Shown in pieces: positions 45,255 to 53,439 of a stretch of DNA of 64,000 nucleotides. Both the position numbers and the translations under genes were made by a program. Source of the DNA: Amycolatopsis dendrobii (lineage in GTDB: Bacteria > Actinomycetota > Actinomycetes > Mycobacteriales > Pseudonocardiaceae). The stretch lies in NCBI RefSeq assembly GCF_014145675.1, contig NZ_JACGZW010000008.1, positions 466,231 through 530,230 on the forward strand. The letters run 5' to 3'. The notes beneath the pieces are model-generated. The model was not told where the DNA came from, searched no databases, and saw only the letters and a list, made by a program, of their open reading frames with translations. Numbering within the stretch: the first letter of the stretch is position 1; every line of letters starts with the position of its first letter.

Positions 45255-45998
45255 TCAGCGCGGCATCCGCCGCCACACCGCGCGCGGCACGAACCGCATC
45301 GCCGCGAACACCAAGCGCAACACGCCCGGCACCCACACGACTTCCCGGCGGCGGCGCAACGCGGCGGCCGTCGCGTCGGCCACCTGATCGGCGGTGCTGG
45401 AGAACGGCGCGGGAGACATGCCTTCGGTCATCCGGCCGATCACGAAGCCCGGACGCACGAGCAGGAGGTGGACGCCGGTGCCGTGCAGCGCGTCGGACAG
45501 TCCCGAGGCGAACCCGTCGAGCCCCGCTTTCGCCGAGCCGTACACGTAATTCGCCCGCCGCACGCGTATCCCGGCGACCGACGAGAAGACGACCACGTTT
45601 CCGGAACCCTGAGCACGCAACAATTCCGCCGTGTGAGTGAGCACCGACACCTGAGCGACGTAATCGGTGTGCACGATCGCGGTGGCGTGCGCGGCGTCGG
45701 TCTCCGCGCGGGCTTGGTCGCCGAGAATGCCGAACGCCAGCACGACGGTCTCGAGCGGGCCGTGCTCCTTGAGGACGCGCTCGAGCAGCGGGCGGTGCGC
45801 GGAGAGGTCGTCGGCGTCGAAGTCCTCGGTCGCGACGGTCTCCGCGCCCGCCTCGCGCAAAGCGGCGGCCTGCTCCTTGAGATCCGCGCCCGGCCTCGCG
45901 GCGAGCACGAACCGCTTCGCTCCTCCGCGCGCCAGCCGGACGGCCACCGCCGTCCCGATCTCGCTGCGTCCGCCTAGCACCAGCACCGTTCCGCTCAC
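45255..45998 (-). CDS. dprE2: Decaprenylphosphoryl-ribose 2-epimerase, reductase subunit (DprE2-like SDR)
   Basis: A 247-residue SDR. GGRSEIGTAVAVRLA (9-23), VVLAFGILGDQ, the active-site set FSSVAG with VYGSAKAGLDGFA, and the end VVWVPGVLRLVFAAMRFVPR match DprE2. That subunit reduces the keto intermediate in making decaprenylphosphoryl-arabinose for arabinogalactan. The oxidase partner DprE1 is not adjacent, so a paralogous SDR cannot be excluded. The nearby LCP gene supports a cell-wall setting. It starts with GTG 45998. Confidence 0.82.
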   Translation of the reverse strand: MSGTVLVLGGRSEIGTAVAVRLARGGAKRFVLAARPGADLKEQAAALREAGAETVATEDFDADDLSAHRPLLERVLKEHGPLETVVLAFGILGDQARAETDAAHATAIVHTDYVAQVSVLTHTAELLRAQGSGNVVVFSSVAGIRVRRANYVYGSAKAGLDGFASGLSDALHGTGVHLLLVRPGFVIGRMTEGMSPAPFSSTADQVADATAAALRRRREVVWVPGVLRLVFAAMRFVPRAVWRRMPR

Positions 45999-46054
45999 GG
46001 TCGGTGAGTCTGCCAGCCCGCTCCGGGGAGGCCCGAGGTGCCCTGATTCACAAA

Positions 46055-46091
46055 CTGCAACTTTGCAGCTTCTGCAAGATCACGCTACGCT
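46055..46091 (+). promoter_or_regulatory. tetR promoter with TGCAA operator
   Basis: CTGCAA-CT-TTGCAG (46055-46068) is a perfect inverted repeat, followed by a third half-site CTGCAAG (46072-46078). TTTGCA (46062-46067) may be the -35 and TACGCT (46086-46091) the -10, spaced 18 bases. GTG 46098 is six bases beyond. The operator overlaps the -35, consistent with TetR autorepression. Confidence 0.55.
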
Positions 46092-46097
46092 GATCCG

Positions 46098-46706
46098 GTG
46101 ACCCCTCCCGGCCTTCGCGAGCGCAAGAAGCTCGAAACCCACCGCACGATCGCCCTCGCGGCCCTTCGGCTGATCGACGAGCGTGGTCTGGACCAGGTCA
46201 CCGTCGACGACATCGCCGCCGAAGCGGGCGTGTCCGCGCGCACGTTCTTCAACTACTTCGCGGTCAAAGAGGACGCCGTGCTGCTCGCGTACGCCGACCA
46301 CGCCGAACGGGCCGAGCAGACGATCGCCCGGTTCCTCGCGCAGCCGGAAGGGATCGACGCGTTCCCCGCGTTCATCGCGACCGTCCGGGAGGAACTCGCC
46401 GACATCGAGCGGGACCGCGACGAGTGGCTGACCCGGTTGCGGATCATCCACGGCGATCCGTCGCTGCTCATCCGCGCGACGACGCTCAACTCCGGCTCGC
46501 GCGATCCGATGATCGCGGCCATCGCCCGGCGTTCGGGCACCGACGCGGAGCAGGACCTGTTCCCGTCGCTGCTGCTGGCGGTGGCGGGCGGAGTGCTCAA
46601 CACCTCGCTCAGCAGGTGGGCCGCCGGCAACGGCGCCCAGCCGCTGCTCGAAATCTTCGACGAGGCCGCCGCCGCTGCCGCCGCCGGCCTGCCCGACCCT
46701 CGCTGA
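46098..46706 (+). CDS. TetR family regulator of the adjacent efflux pump
   Basis: A 202-residue TetR protein. The helix-turn-helix covers about residues 28-55 (VTVDDIAAEAGVSARTFFNYF), and the SARTFFNYFAVKEDAVL ending is typical of the FadR/AcrR-like actinobacterial subgroup. It is followed after 26 bases by a DHA2-type exporter in the same direction, a standard regulator-pump unit. GTG 46098 is supported by the TACGCT box six bases upstream. Confidence 0.92.
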   Translation: MTPPGLRERKKLETHRTIALAALRLIDERGLDQVTVDDIAAEAGVSARTFFNYFAVKEDAVLLAYADHAERAEQTIARFLAQPEGIDAFPAFIATVREELADIERDRDEWLTRLRIIHGDPSLLIRATTLNSGSRDPMIAAIARRSGTDAEQDLFPSLLLAVAGGVLNTSLSRWAAGNGAQPLLEIFDEAAAAAAAGLPDPR

Positions 46707-46732
46707 CCTCTCGAGTCCGGAAAGGACTGTTC

Positions 46733-48292
46733 ATGTCCCTGTCCACCGCGCAGTCGCCCGCGCCTTCCCCGGCGATGAGCCGCCGGCAAGTGCTGCAGGC
46801 GATGTCCGGCCTGATGATGGGCATCTTCGTCGCGATCCTCGCCTCCACTGTGGTCGCGAACGCCCTGCCGCGGATCGTGTCCGAACTGGGCGGCAGCCAG
46901 TCGTCCTACACCTGGGTCGTCACGACCGAACTGCTCGCGATGACCGCGACCGTCCCGCTCTGGGGCAAGCTTTCCGACCTGTACAACAAGAAACTGCTGA
47001 TCCAGCTCTCGCTGGGGCTGTTCGTGGTCGGCTCGCTGGTGGCCGGGTTCGCGCAGAACATCGACGTGCTGATCCTCAGCCGGATCGCCCAGGGCATCGG
47101 CGGCGGCGGGCTCACCGCGCTCGCCCAGGTGATCATGGCGGCCATCGTTTCGCCGCGCGAGCTGGGCAAGTTCTCCGGCGTCTTCGGCGCGGTCTTCGCG
47201 GTCGGCACGGTCGCCGGTCCGCTGATCGGCGGCGTGCTCGTGGACACCTCGTGGCTCGGCTGGCGCTGGTGCTTCTTCCTCGGCGTGCCGTTCGCGCTCG
47301 CCGCGATCCTGTTGCTGCAGCGCACGCTGGACCTGCCGACCCTGCGCCGCGAGGTGCACGTCGACTATCTCGGCGCGTTCCTGATCATGCTCGGCGTTTC
47401 GACGCTGCTGGTGTGGTCGTCGCTGGCCGGCTCGACCTTCGAATGGGGTTCCTGGCAGACCGCGGTGCTCGTGCCCGCCGGCGTGCTCGTGCTGGTGCTC
47501 GCGGTGTGGGTCGAGTCGAAGGTGCGCGAGCCGGTCGTGCCGCTGAGGCTGTTCCGCAACCGGACGGTCACGCTCGCGACCGTCGCGAGCTTCCTGGTCG
47601 GCGTCGCGATGTTCGGCGGCACCGTGTTCCTGTCGCAGTATTTCCAGCTGGCGCTCGGCAAATCGCCGACGGCGGCCGGGCTGATGAGCCTGCCGATGAT
47701 CTTCGGGCTGCTGGTTTCGTCCACTGTGTCCGGCCAGCTGATCAGCCGCACCGGCAAGTGGAAGCCGTTCCTGCTGCTCGGCTCGGTGCTGATGGCGGCG
47801 GGGCTCGGCCTGCTCGGGCTGATCGACGCGCACACCTCGCTGGTGGAGCTGAGCCTGTTCATGCTGGTGCTCGGCGTCGGCGTGGGCATGCTCAACCAGA
47901 ACCTGGTGCTGGTGACGCAGAACGACGTGCCCGCCGCCGACCTCGGAGCGGCGACCTCGACGCTGTCGTTCTTCCGCAGCCTCGGCGGGTCGATCGGCGT
48001 GAGCGCGCTCGGCGCGGTGCTGGCCAGCCGGGTCGGCACGCTCATCGCCGACGGGCTCGGGCCCGCCGCGTCGAGCGGGTCCGGCAGCGGCGGGAAGGTG
48101 CCCGACCTGGCGCAGCTGCCCGCGCCGGTCGTGGCGGTCGTCCGCGAGGCTTACGGAGTCGCGACCAGCGATCTCTTCTTGATCAGCGCGCCGATCGCGC
48201 TGCTCGTGGTGGTCGCGGTCGCGTTCCTGAAGCACTTGCCGCTCAAGACGAAGAGCGGGCTGGAACGGCTGGCGGACGAAGCGGCCTCGTGA
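46733..48292 (+). CDS. DHA2-type MFS drug exporter
   Basis: A 519-residue carrier with 14 predicted membrane helices. The family marks are LASTVVANALPRIVSELGG in helix 1, PLWGKLSDLYNKKLL in loop 2-3 and RIAQGIGGGGLTALAQ in helix 4. It belongs to the EmrB/QacA group of proton-driven exporters. ATG 46733 is preceded by GGAAAGGA. It is cotranscribed with the TetR gene. Its TGA stop lies in the left arm of palindromic repeat copy 5. Confidence 0.93.
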   Translation: MSLSTAQSPAPSPAMSRRQVLQAMSGLMMGIFVAILASTVVANALPRIVSELGGSQSSYTWVVTTELLAMTATVPLWGKLSDLYNKKLLIQLSLGLFVVGSLVAGFAQNIDVLILSRIAQGIGGGGLTALAQVIMAAIVSPRELGKFSGVFGAVFAVGTVAGPLIGGVLVDTSWLGWRWCFFLGVPFALAAILLLQRTLDLPTLRREVHVDYLGAFLIMLGVSTLLVWSSLAGSTFEWGSWQTAVLVPAGVLVLVLAVWVESKVREPVVPLRLFRNRTVTLATVASFLVGVAMFGGTVFLSQYFQLALGKSPTAAGLMSLPMIFGLLVSSTVSGQLISRTGKWKPFLLLGSVLMAAGLGLLGLIDAHTSLVELSLFMLVLGVGVGMLNQNLVLVTQNDVPAADLGAATSTLSFFRSLGGSIGVSALGAVLASRVGTLIADGLGPAASSGSGSGGKVPDLAQLPAPVVAVVREAYGVATSDLFLISAPIALLVVVAVAFLKHLPLKTKSGLERLADEAAS

Positions 48293-48331
48293 GTGTTTAC
48301 GCCGGTTAGCACCGGCATCGGCGCTCACGAG
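48286..48331. repeat. Palindromic repeat copy 5
   Basis: CTCGTGAG (48286-48293) pairs with CTCACGAG (48324-48331), and GCCGGT pairs with ACCGGC around a TAGC loop; the middle of the arms is mismatched. The exporter stop codon is inside the left arm. A TACCGT -10 box for the next gene starts two bases after the right arm, so any -35 contact falls inside the palindrome. Confidence 0.82.
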
Positions 48332-48345
48332 CTACCGTTGCCCGG

Positions 48346-49401
48346 GTGACCAGCGACGAGGAGTTCGGTGCCCTGCTCGAACAGCACCGGCGCGAGATCC
48401 GCGTGCACTGCTACCGGATGAGCGGTTCGTTCGAGGAGGCCGAGGACCTCACTCAGGAGGCGTTTCTCCGGGCCTGGAAAGGGCGCCGCGGCTTCGCCGG
48501 ACGGGCGAGCGTGCGGACGTGGCTGTACCGGATCGCCACGAACGTCTGCCTCGACGCGCTCGCCCGGCGGCCGCGGCGCGCGCTGCCGGACGAACTGGGT
48601 CCGGCTGCCGACCCGGCGGGCGAGATCTCCGCGCTGGACGTGCCGTGGCTCGGCCCGTTCCCCGATCTGCTGCTCGACCCCGCGGCGCCGGACGACACCG
48701 GCGCCGCGGTCGTCGAACGGGAAACCATCGAACTGGCCTTCCTCGCCACCATCCAGTTGCTCCCGCCGCGGCAACGCGCCGCGCTCATCCTGCGCGACGT
48801 GCTCGATTGGTCCGCAAAGGACACTGCCGAACTGCTGGGCACTTCGGTGGCCTCGGCGAACAGCGCACTGCAGCGGGGCCGCGAAACCTTGCGCGCCCGG
48901 CTGCCCGCCCGGCGCGCCGAGTGGTCCGCCCCGGACAGCACGACCGCCGAGGAAACGGCGCTGCTGCGGAAGTTCGTCGCTGCCTACGAATCGGCAGACG
49001 TGCAGGCTGTGGCGGCTGTGCTGAGCGAGGACGCGCGTGCGGTGATGCCGCCCTATTCGTTGTGGTTCGACAGTCGCGATCGGATTCTCGGCGCGCTCGG
49101 GCCGAGTTTCGATCCGGAGTCGCCGTACTACCGGGGCAGTTTCCGGATGGTGCCGGTGCGCGCGAACCGGCAGCCCGCCGTCGCCGGATATCTGCGCCGG
49201 CCCGGCGAATCGGTTTATCGCGGATTCGGCGTCTGCGTGCTCACCGTCCGAAACGGACTGGTGACGGCGATGGCCGCGTTCGAAACGGCGGCATTGGCGC
49301 CGTACGGACTCGCCGAAACGTTCGAAGAAACCGTGCCGATGATTGCCGATCCGACTACAGCCGCGGCGGACACCGGTCGCCTCAGGGGGATCGGCAGCTG
49401 A
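48346..49401 (+). CDS. ECF sigma factor with C-terminal NTF2/SnoaL-like domain (SigG/SigJ-like)
   Basis: A 351-residue sigma-70 protein. Region 2 is FEEAEDLTQEAFLRAWKG and SVRTWLYRIATNVCLDAL. Region 4 is QLLPPRQRAALILRDVL with the helix-turn-helix LLGTSVASANSALQRGRE. Residues about 205-330 form an NTF2-like domain (LLRKFVAAYESADVQAVAA), seen in ECF groups that lack a separate anti-sigma partner and regulate themselves through this domain. GTG 48346 follows TACCGT by seven bases. Its targets are unknown. Confidence 0.92.
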   Translation: MTSDEEFGALLEQHRREIRVHCYRMSGSFEEAEDLTQEAFLRAWKGRRGFAGRASVRTWLYRIATNVCLDALARRPRRALPDELGPAADPAGEISALDVPWLGPFPDLLLDPAAPDDTGAAVVERETIELAFLATIQLLPPRQRAALILRDVLDWSAKDTAELLGTSVASANSALQRGRETLRARLPARRAEWSAPDSTTAEETALLRKFVAAYESADVQAVAAVLSEDARAVMPPYSLWFDSRDRILGALGPSFDPESPYYRGSFRMVPVRANRQPAVAGYLRRPGESVYRGFGVCVLTVRNGLVTAMAAFETAALAPYGLAETFEETVPMIADPTTAAADTGRLRGIGS

Positions 49402-49430
49402 CCGTTCCGCCTGCTTCCGGTCGGATCAGC

Positions 49431-49479
49431 AATAAAAAACGCCCGGGCGGCGATCGCGGTCTGCGATCGCCGCCCGGGC
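49431..49479 (-). terminator. Rho-independent terminator of the whiB-like gene
   Basis: A perfect 17-base stem beginning GCCCGGGCGGCGATCGC with a five-base loop (49441-49479) is followed, reading the minus strand, by GTTTTTTATT (49440-49431). A stem plus U-tract is the textbook form and rare in such GC-rich DNA. It lies 90 bases after the WhiB-like stop. On the plus strand it may also end the ECF sigma transcript, without a U-tract. Confidence 0.9.
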
Positions 49480-49568
49480 GCAACCACCGAGTTCCGGGCT
49501 TTGCGGCCGGTCGTGGTGGGGGAAACTGCTAGCGCCCTCGCCGCCGGGAAATGGTCACCGGCTCGCGG

Positions 49569-49838
49569 TCAGGCGACTCGATGCCGTGCGGCGGCGGAGC
49601 CGGATCGAACCAGCTTCCGGCGCTCCAGCTCGGTGGTTCCCCCGAAGATCCCGTTGCCGAGACCGTTGTCGAGAGCATAGGAAAGGCATTCCGCGCGGAC
49701 CGGGCATCGCGCGCAGACCGCCTTGGCCTTCGCGACCTGCTGCGCCCCCGGACCCATGTCGGAAATCGGGAAGAACAGTTCCGGGTCCTCGTCCTGGCAC
49801 GCCGCTCGGGCGAGCCAGCTGGTGGCCGTGAGTTCCAT
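49569..49838 (-). CDS. WhiB-like iron-sulfur regulator
   Basis: An 89-residue Wbl protein. Four Cys at 14, 42, 45 and 51 have the WhiB spacing (C-x27-C-x2-C-x5-C) for a 4Fe-4S cluster. The sigma-contact turn reads GNGIFGGTTE, with Phe65 in place of the nearly invariant Trp of G[VI]WGG. The basic tail RRKLVRSGSAAARHR is the DNA-binding part. GGAGG precedes ATG 49838. It is divergent from the tandem sigma gene. The paralog group is unclear. Confidence 0.93.
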   Translation of the reverse strand: MELTATSWLARAACQDEDPELFFPISDMGPGAQQVAKAKAVCARCPVRAECLSYALDNGLGNGIFGGTTELERRKLVRSGSAAARHRVA

Positions 49839-50284
49839 TGTTGCTTTTCACCTCCTGTCCTCATTGTCGAACCGTGGTCAACCGACTTCTCCGCGCGCAC
49901 GGGCACGCCATGCCTTCGGAGGATGTTCGGTGGGCTTTTCGGCCGAACCGCCCCGGGCCGCGAAGGACCCGGCGGACGACCGGCTTTCCAAGTTACCACC
50001 GATCACCGCCCGCGCGCGAAATTTCGATTCAGCTCACATCGCGGACGCGGTTGCCGCCGGACGTGCTACGGCCCCCGCGCCGGGCGCTCGCCGGGTCCGG
50101 AGAGTCCGGGTTTTCCTTTTCCGCGCACCGTTTCCCCCTTCCGTCGCGCCCGAGGGCGAACTGCCCGTCCGGCCCAGGTACCCGCCCGTCCCGCGATTAA
50201 CCACAGTTCCGTAACCGGATCGTTACATCCCACGGGCGCGTCACCGCACCTGTTCGACAAGTGCGGGTTCGGGAGGGGGTGCGC
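49839..50284. other. Non-coding gap between whiB-like and tandem sigma genes
   Basis: These 446 bases hold no convincing gene. They contain more AT-rich patches than the coding flanks. TAACTT on the minus strand (near 49990) could be a -10 box for the WhiB-like gene. CGAAATTTCG (50017-50026) is a perfect palindrome, and GTAAC-N6-GTTAC (about 50212-50227) is an inverted repeat 60 bases before the sigma gene. The length suggests complex control of both regulators. Confidence 0.5.
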
Positions 50285-51427
50285 GTGGCGGGGTTCGACG
50301 GCTTCTTCAGGAGCGATTTCCCTCGTCTCGTGGCGTTCCTGTGCGCGGGCGGGCTCGGGCCGGGCACCGCGCGCGAGGTGGCGGTGGAGGCCTTCGTCCA
50401 GGAAACCGGGACGTGGCCGCCGCCGGGCGACCCGCGCGTGGCGGTGCGGCTGACCGCCGTGCGGCTCGCCGCCGAGCAAACGTGGTTCGACGGCGGCGCC
50501 CCGACCGCGGACCCGCCGGGCGACCGGCTGACCTCGGTCGTGGAGCGGAACGCGCGCGGGGTCGAACTGCTGTCGACGCTGCCGGAAACCCAGCGCACGG
50601 TGCTGACCTGGTCGCTCGACGGGTTCTCGCCCGCCGCGATCGCTTCGGCGCTCGGCATGGCGGGCACCACAGTCCGCTCGAATCTGCGGCACGCACGGGA
50701 ACGGCTGAAACAGCGACTCGGCCTGGCCGGGCGCGAGGAGGCCTTGATGACCGAACTGCGCGAAGCCGAGGCCGCACTGGTCAACGCGCTGCGCTCGGCG
50801 CTCGACGTCGAAGAAGCCTTGACCCGCGTGAAAACCGCGGCGACCGCGTTGGCCGCACCGCGGGTCCCGGCCGGCCGATTCGGCTTCGACGGCCCGGTGC
50901 GCGCCGCGGTCGAAGGCGATCCGGACGCGGCGCAGGACCTGCTGGCCGCGGTACAGCCGCTGATCGTGCGCTACTGCCGGGCCCGGTTAGGCGGCGCCGA
51001 TGCATATTCCTCCGCGGACGATGTGGCGCAGGAAGTCTGCCTGGCGCTGCTGACCGCGCTCCCCGGTTATCGGCATCAAGGGCGGCCGTTTCTCGCTTTC
51101 GTTTACGGGATCGCGCAGCACAAAGTGGCTGACGCGCATCGGGCGCACGCACGCAACCGGACCGAGGCGGTGGCGGAACTGCCGGAAGCAATGGATCTGG
51201 CTGACGGTCCGGAGGAACGGGCGCTGCGTGCGGAACTGAACCGGCAGCTGGCTCGGCTGCTGCAATTGCTGCCAGAGCGACAGCGGGAGATCGTGTTGCT
51301 GCGCATAGTAGTCGGACTCTCCGCCGACGAAGCAGCCGAAGCGGTCAGCTCCACCCCCGGCGCGGTGCGAGTCGCGCAACACCGCGCACTCCTCCGCCTG
51401 CGCTCAGCCCTCGAGCGGCGACGCTGA
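50285..51427 (+). CDS. Tandem sigma protein: degenerate sigma module joined to a SigD-like ECF sigma factor
   Basis: One uninterrupted frame of 380 residues. Residues 1-154 contain a weak region-2-like part (FRSDFPRLVAFLCAGG) without the usual DxxQE polymerase motif, but a good region 4 (LSTLPETQRTVLTWSL and IASALGMAGTTVRSNLRHAR). Residues 155-380 are a complete SigD/ShbA-like factor: IVRYCRARLGG, SADDVAQEVCLALL, GRPFLAFVYGIAQHKVADA, and region 4 LLPERQREIVLLRIVVGLS with GAVRVAQHRALLRLRSAL. GTG 50285 has GGAGGGG upstream. An internal ATG at 50747 with its own strong ribosome site could also yield the second factor alone. No anti-sigma gene or guaB is adjacent. Confidence 0.88.
   Translation: MAGFDGFFRSDFPRLVAFLCAGGLGPGTAREVAVEAFVQETGTWPPPGDPRVAVRLTAVRLAAEQTWFDGGAPTADPPGDRLTSVVERNARGVELLSTLPETQRTVLTWSLDGFSPAAIASALGMAGTTVRSNLRHARERLKQRLGLAGREEALMTELREAEAALVNALRSALDVEEALTRVKTAATALAAPRVPAGRFGFDGPVRAAVEGDPDAAQDLLAAVQPLIVRYCRARLGGADAYSSADDVAQEVCLALLTALPGYRHQGRPFLAFVYGIAQHKVADAHRAHARNRTEAVAELPEAMDLADGPEERALRAELNRQLARLLQLLPERQREIVLLRIVVGLSADEAAEAVSSTPGAVRVAQHRALLRLRSALERRR
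50735..50749 (+). promoter_or_regulatory. Internal ribosome-binding site and start of the SigD-like part
   Basis: GAGGAGG (50735-50741), five bases, ATG (50747) lies in frame at the junction between the two sigma modules. Its strength equals the best ribosome sites in the window. Initiation here would make a 226-residue SigD-like factor. Confidence 0.55.
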
Positions 51428-52267
51428 CCCGATCCGCGCCACCACGAACTCGGCCAGCGCCGCCACCGGGCCCTCGCTGCCGTCTCGGGACAGCAGGATG
51501 AAATCGACGTCACCGGGGTCCGGAAGGCCGAGTTCGGCAGGCAACTCGACGAGATCCGACGGCACCAAGCTCCGCGCGTGCACCGTGATCCCGAGTCCGG
51601 CGGCTGCCGCCGCGCGCAGGCCGGTCAGGCTCGAGGTCTGGCAGGCCGCTCGCCATTCCAGCCCGGCGCGTTCCAGCGTTTCCACCGCCAGCTGCCGGGT
51701 CACCGACGGCATCGGGTACTGCACCAGCGGCACGGGCTGGCCGGGCGCGAGGTCCGTCGCTGCCGAGCCGATCCACACCAGGGGTTCGCGGCGCAGCAGC
51801 CGTCCCGGGCCGGGCGCGCCCGGGCGGCGTTTGCCGAGCACCAGGTCGAGGCGGCCGTCGGCGATCCGGCGGGCGAGCACATCGGACAGTTCCACGTGCA
51901 GTTCGACGTCCGCCAGCGGATGGCTTTCCCGCAGCCGCCGCAGGATTTCCGGCAGCTCGCCGAGCGCGAAGTCCTCGGACACCCCGAAGCGGACCCGGCC
52001 GCGCACCTGTGCGCCGCGGAAGTGCCGGGCCGCCCGGTCCTCGGTGTCCACAATGGTCTGCGCGAACCCGAGCATCGCCTGCCCGCGCGCGGTCAGGTCG
52101 ACCGCGTGCGTGTCCCGGGCGAACAGCAGCCCGCCCGCCTCGGACTCGAGCCGCCGGATGTGCTGGCTGATTGTGGGCTGCCCCACACCCAAGCGCCTCG
52201 CTGCCGCCGTGAAGCTGCGAGTTTCCGCCACAGCAAGAAAAGAACGGCACAACCGCGGATCCAGCAT
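51404..52267 (-). CDS. LysR family transcriptional regulator
   Basis: A 287-residue LysR protein. The N-terminal helix-turn-helix is FLAVAETRSFTAAARRLGV and QPTISQHIRRLES, followed by a periplasmic-binding-like effector domain (RVRFGVSEDFALGELPEIL). ATG 52267 follows TAAGAT by seven bases, a leaderless pattern. It is divergent from a bile-acid-symporter-like gene, its probable target. Its last 24 bases overlap the converging sigma gene. Confidence 0.92.
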   Translation of the reverse strand: MLDPRLCRSFLAVAETRSFTAAARRLGVGQPTISQHIRRLESEAGGLLFARDTHAVDLTARGQAMLGFAQTIVDTEDRAARHFRGAQVRGRVRFGVSEDFALGELPEILRRLRESHPLADVELHVELSDVLARRIADGRLDLVLGKRRPGAPGPGRLLRREPLVWIGSAATDLAPGQPVPLVQYPMPSVTRQLAVETLERAGLEWRAACQTSSLTGLRAAAAAGLGITVHARSLVPSDLVELPAELGLPDPGDVDFILLSRDGSEGPVAALAEFVVARIGSASPLEG

Positions 52268-52292
52268 GCGTCACATCTTATCGGCTTTCACA

Positions 52293-52312
52293 ATGACAGT
52301 CAGTACGGTCAT
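52293..52312 (+). promoter_or_regulatory. Candidate LysR binding site
   Basis: ATGAC (52293-52297), ten bases, GTCAT (52308-52312) form an inverted repeat of about 20 bases, the size of a LysR recognition site. A further ATGAC half lies at 52323-52327. All lie between the divergent lysR and symporter genes. Confidence 0.5.
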
Positions 52313-52364
52313 CGGGGTTCCGAATGACCGTCGGCGACGAGAGAATGAGCGGGAAAGGAGTTCC

Positions 52365-53399
52365 ATGACCACCGTGCTCGCCTCGCTCTCCCGCCCCGTC
52401 TCGGCTGCGCTCGCCAAGCTGCGGATCGACCCGTTCATCGCCCTGATCCTCGTCACCGTAGGCATCGCCTCGCTGCTGCCCGCGTCCGGCGCGGCCGCGA
52501 CCGGGTTCGGCGCGCTGACCAAGATCGCGGTCGGGCTGCTGTTCTTCCTTTACGGCGCAAGGCTTTCCAGTCAGGAAGCGGTCGAGGGGATGCGGCACTG
52601 GCGGTTGCACGTCACGGTGCTCTGCGCCACGTTCGCGCTTTTCCCGCTGCTGGGGCTCGCCGCGTCGTTCCTGTCCCCCGGCCTGCTGACCTCGCCGCTG
52701 TACACCGGCGTGCTGTTCCTGTGCCTGCTGCCCTCGACCGTCCAGTCGTCGATCGCGTTCACCTCGATCGCGAAGGGCAACGTCGCGGCCGCGATCTGCA
52801 GCGCGTCGCTGTCCAACCTGCTCGGCATCGTCCTGACGCCGCTGCTCGTCGCGCTGCTGCTGGCCACCGACGGCCCCGGCGTGAGCGGTTCGGCGGTGCT
52901 GGACATCGTGCTGCAGCTGCTGGTGCCGTTCGTCGCCGGGCAGCTGGCGCGCCGCTGGATCGGCGGATGGGTGCAGCGGCATTCCGCGCCGCTCAAGATC
53001 GTCGACCGCGGTTCGATCCTGCTGGTGGTCTACACCGCGTTCAGCGAGGGCATGACCGAAGGCATCTGGCACCAGCTGGACATCGGCCCGCTGCTGGCGC
53101 TGGTCGCGGTCTGCTGCGTGCTGCTGGCGGCGGTGCTCGGCGCGACCAGCGGCGGCGCGCGGCTGCTCGGATTCGCCCGCGCGGACCGGATCACGATCAT
53201 GTTCTGCGGTTCGAAGAAGAGCCTGGCGAGCGGCCTGCCGATGGCGACGGTGCTGTTCGGGCACGCCGAGGTCGGGCTGATCGTGCTGCCGCTGATGCTG
53301 TTCCACCAGATTCAGCTGATCGTGTGCGCGGCGATGGCGCGCCGGTACGCCCGGCAGGCGGCGGCGCAAGAGCCGGGCGAACTGGCGGCGGTCGGCTGA
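52365..53399 (+). CDS. Bile acid:sodium symporter family protein (SBF-like)
   Basis: A 344-residue membrane protein with about ten helices. LLPSTVQSSIAFTSIAKGNVAA (region at about residues 124-145) and CGSKKSLASGLPMA are the paired crossover motifs of the SBF-like/YfeH branch of the BASS fold. Members move organic anions with sodium or protons. The substrate is unknown. ATG 52365 is preceded by AAAGGAG. LysR control is likely from the divergent arrangement. Confidence 0.9.
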   Translation: MTTVLASLSRPVSAALAKLRIDPFIALILVTVGIASLLPASGAAATGFGALTKIAVGLLFFLYGARLSSQEAVEGMRHWRLHVTVLCATFALFPLLGLAASFLSPGLLTSPLYTGVLFLCLLPSTVQSSIAFTSIAKGNVAAAICSASLSNLLGIVLTPLLVALLLATDGPGVSGSAVLDIVLQLLVPFVAGQLARRWIGGWVQRHSAPLKIVDRGSILLVVYTAFSEGMTEGIWHQLDIGPLLALVAVCCVLLAAVLGATSGGARLLGFARADRITIMFCGSKKSLASGLPMATVLFGHAEVGLIVLPLMLFHQIQLIVCAAMARRYARQAAAQEPGELAAVG

Positions 53400-53439
53400 C
53401 GTCGACCGGGCGCCTCCGGGCCCGCCGGGGTGAATCCCC

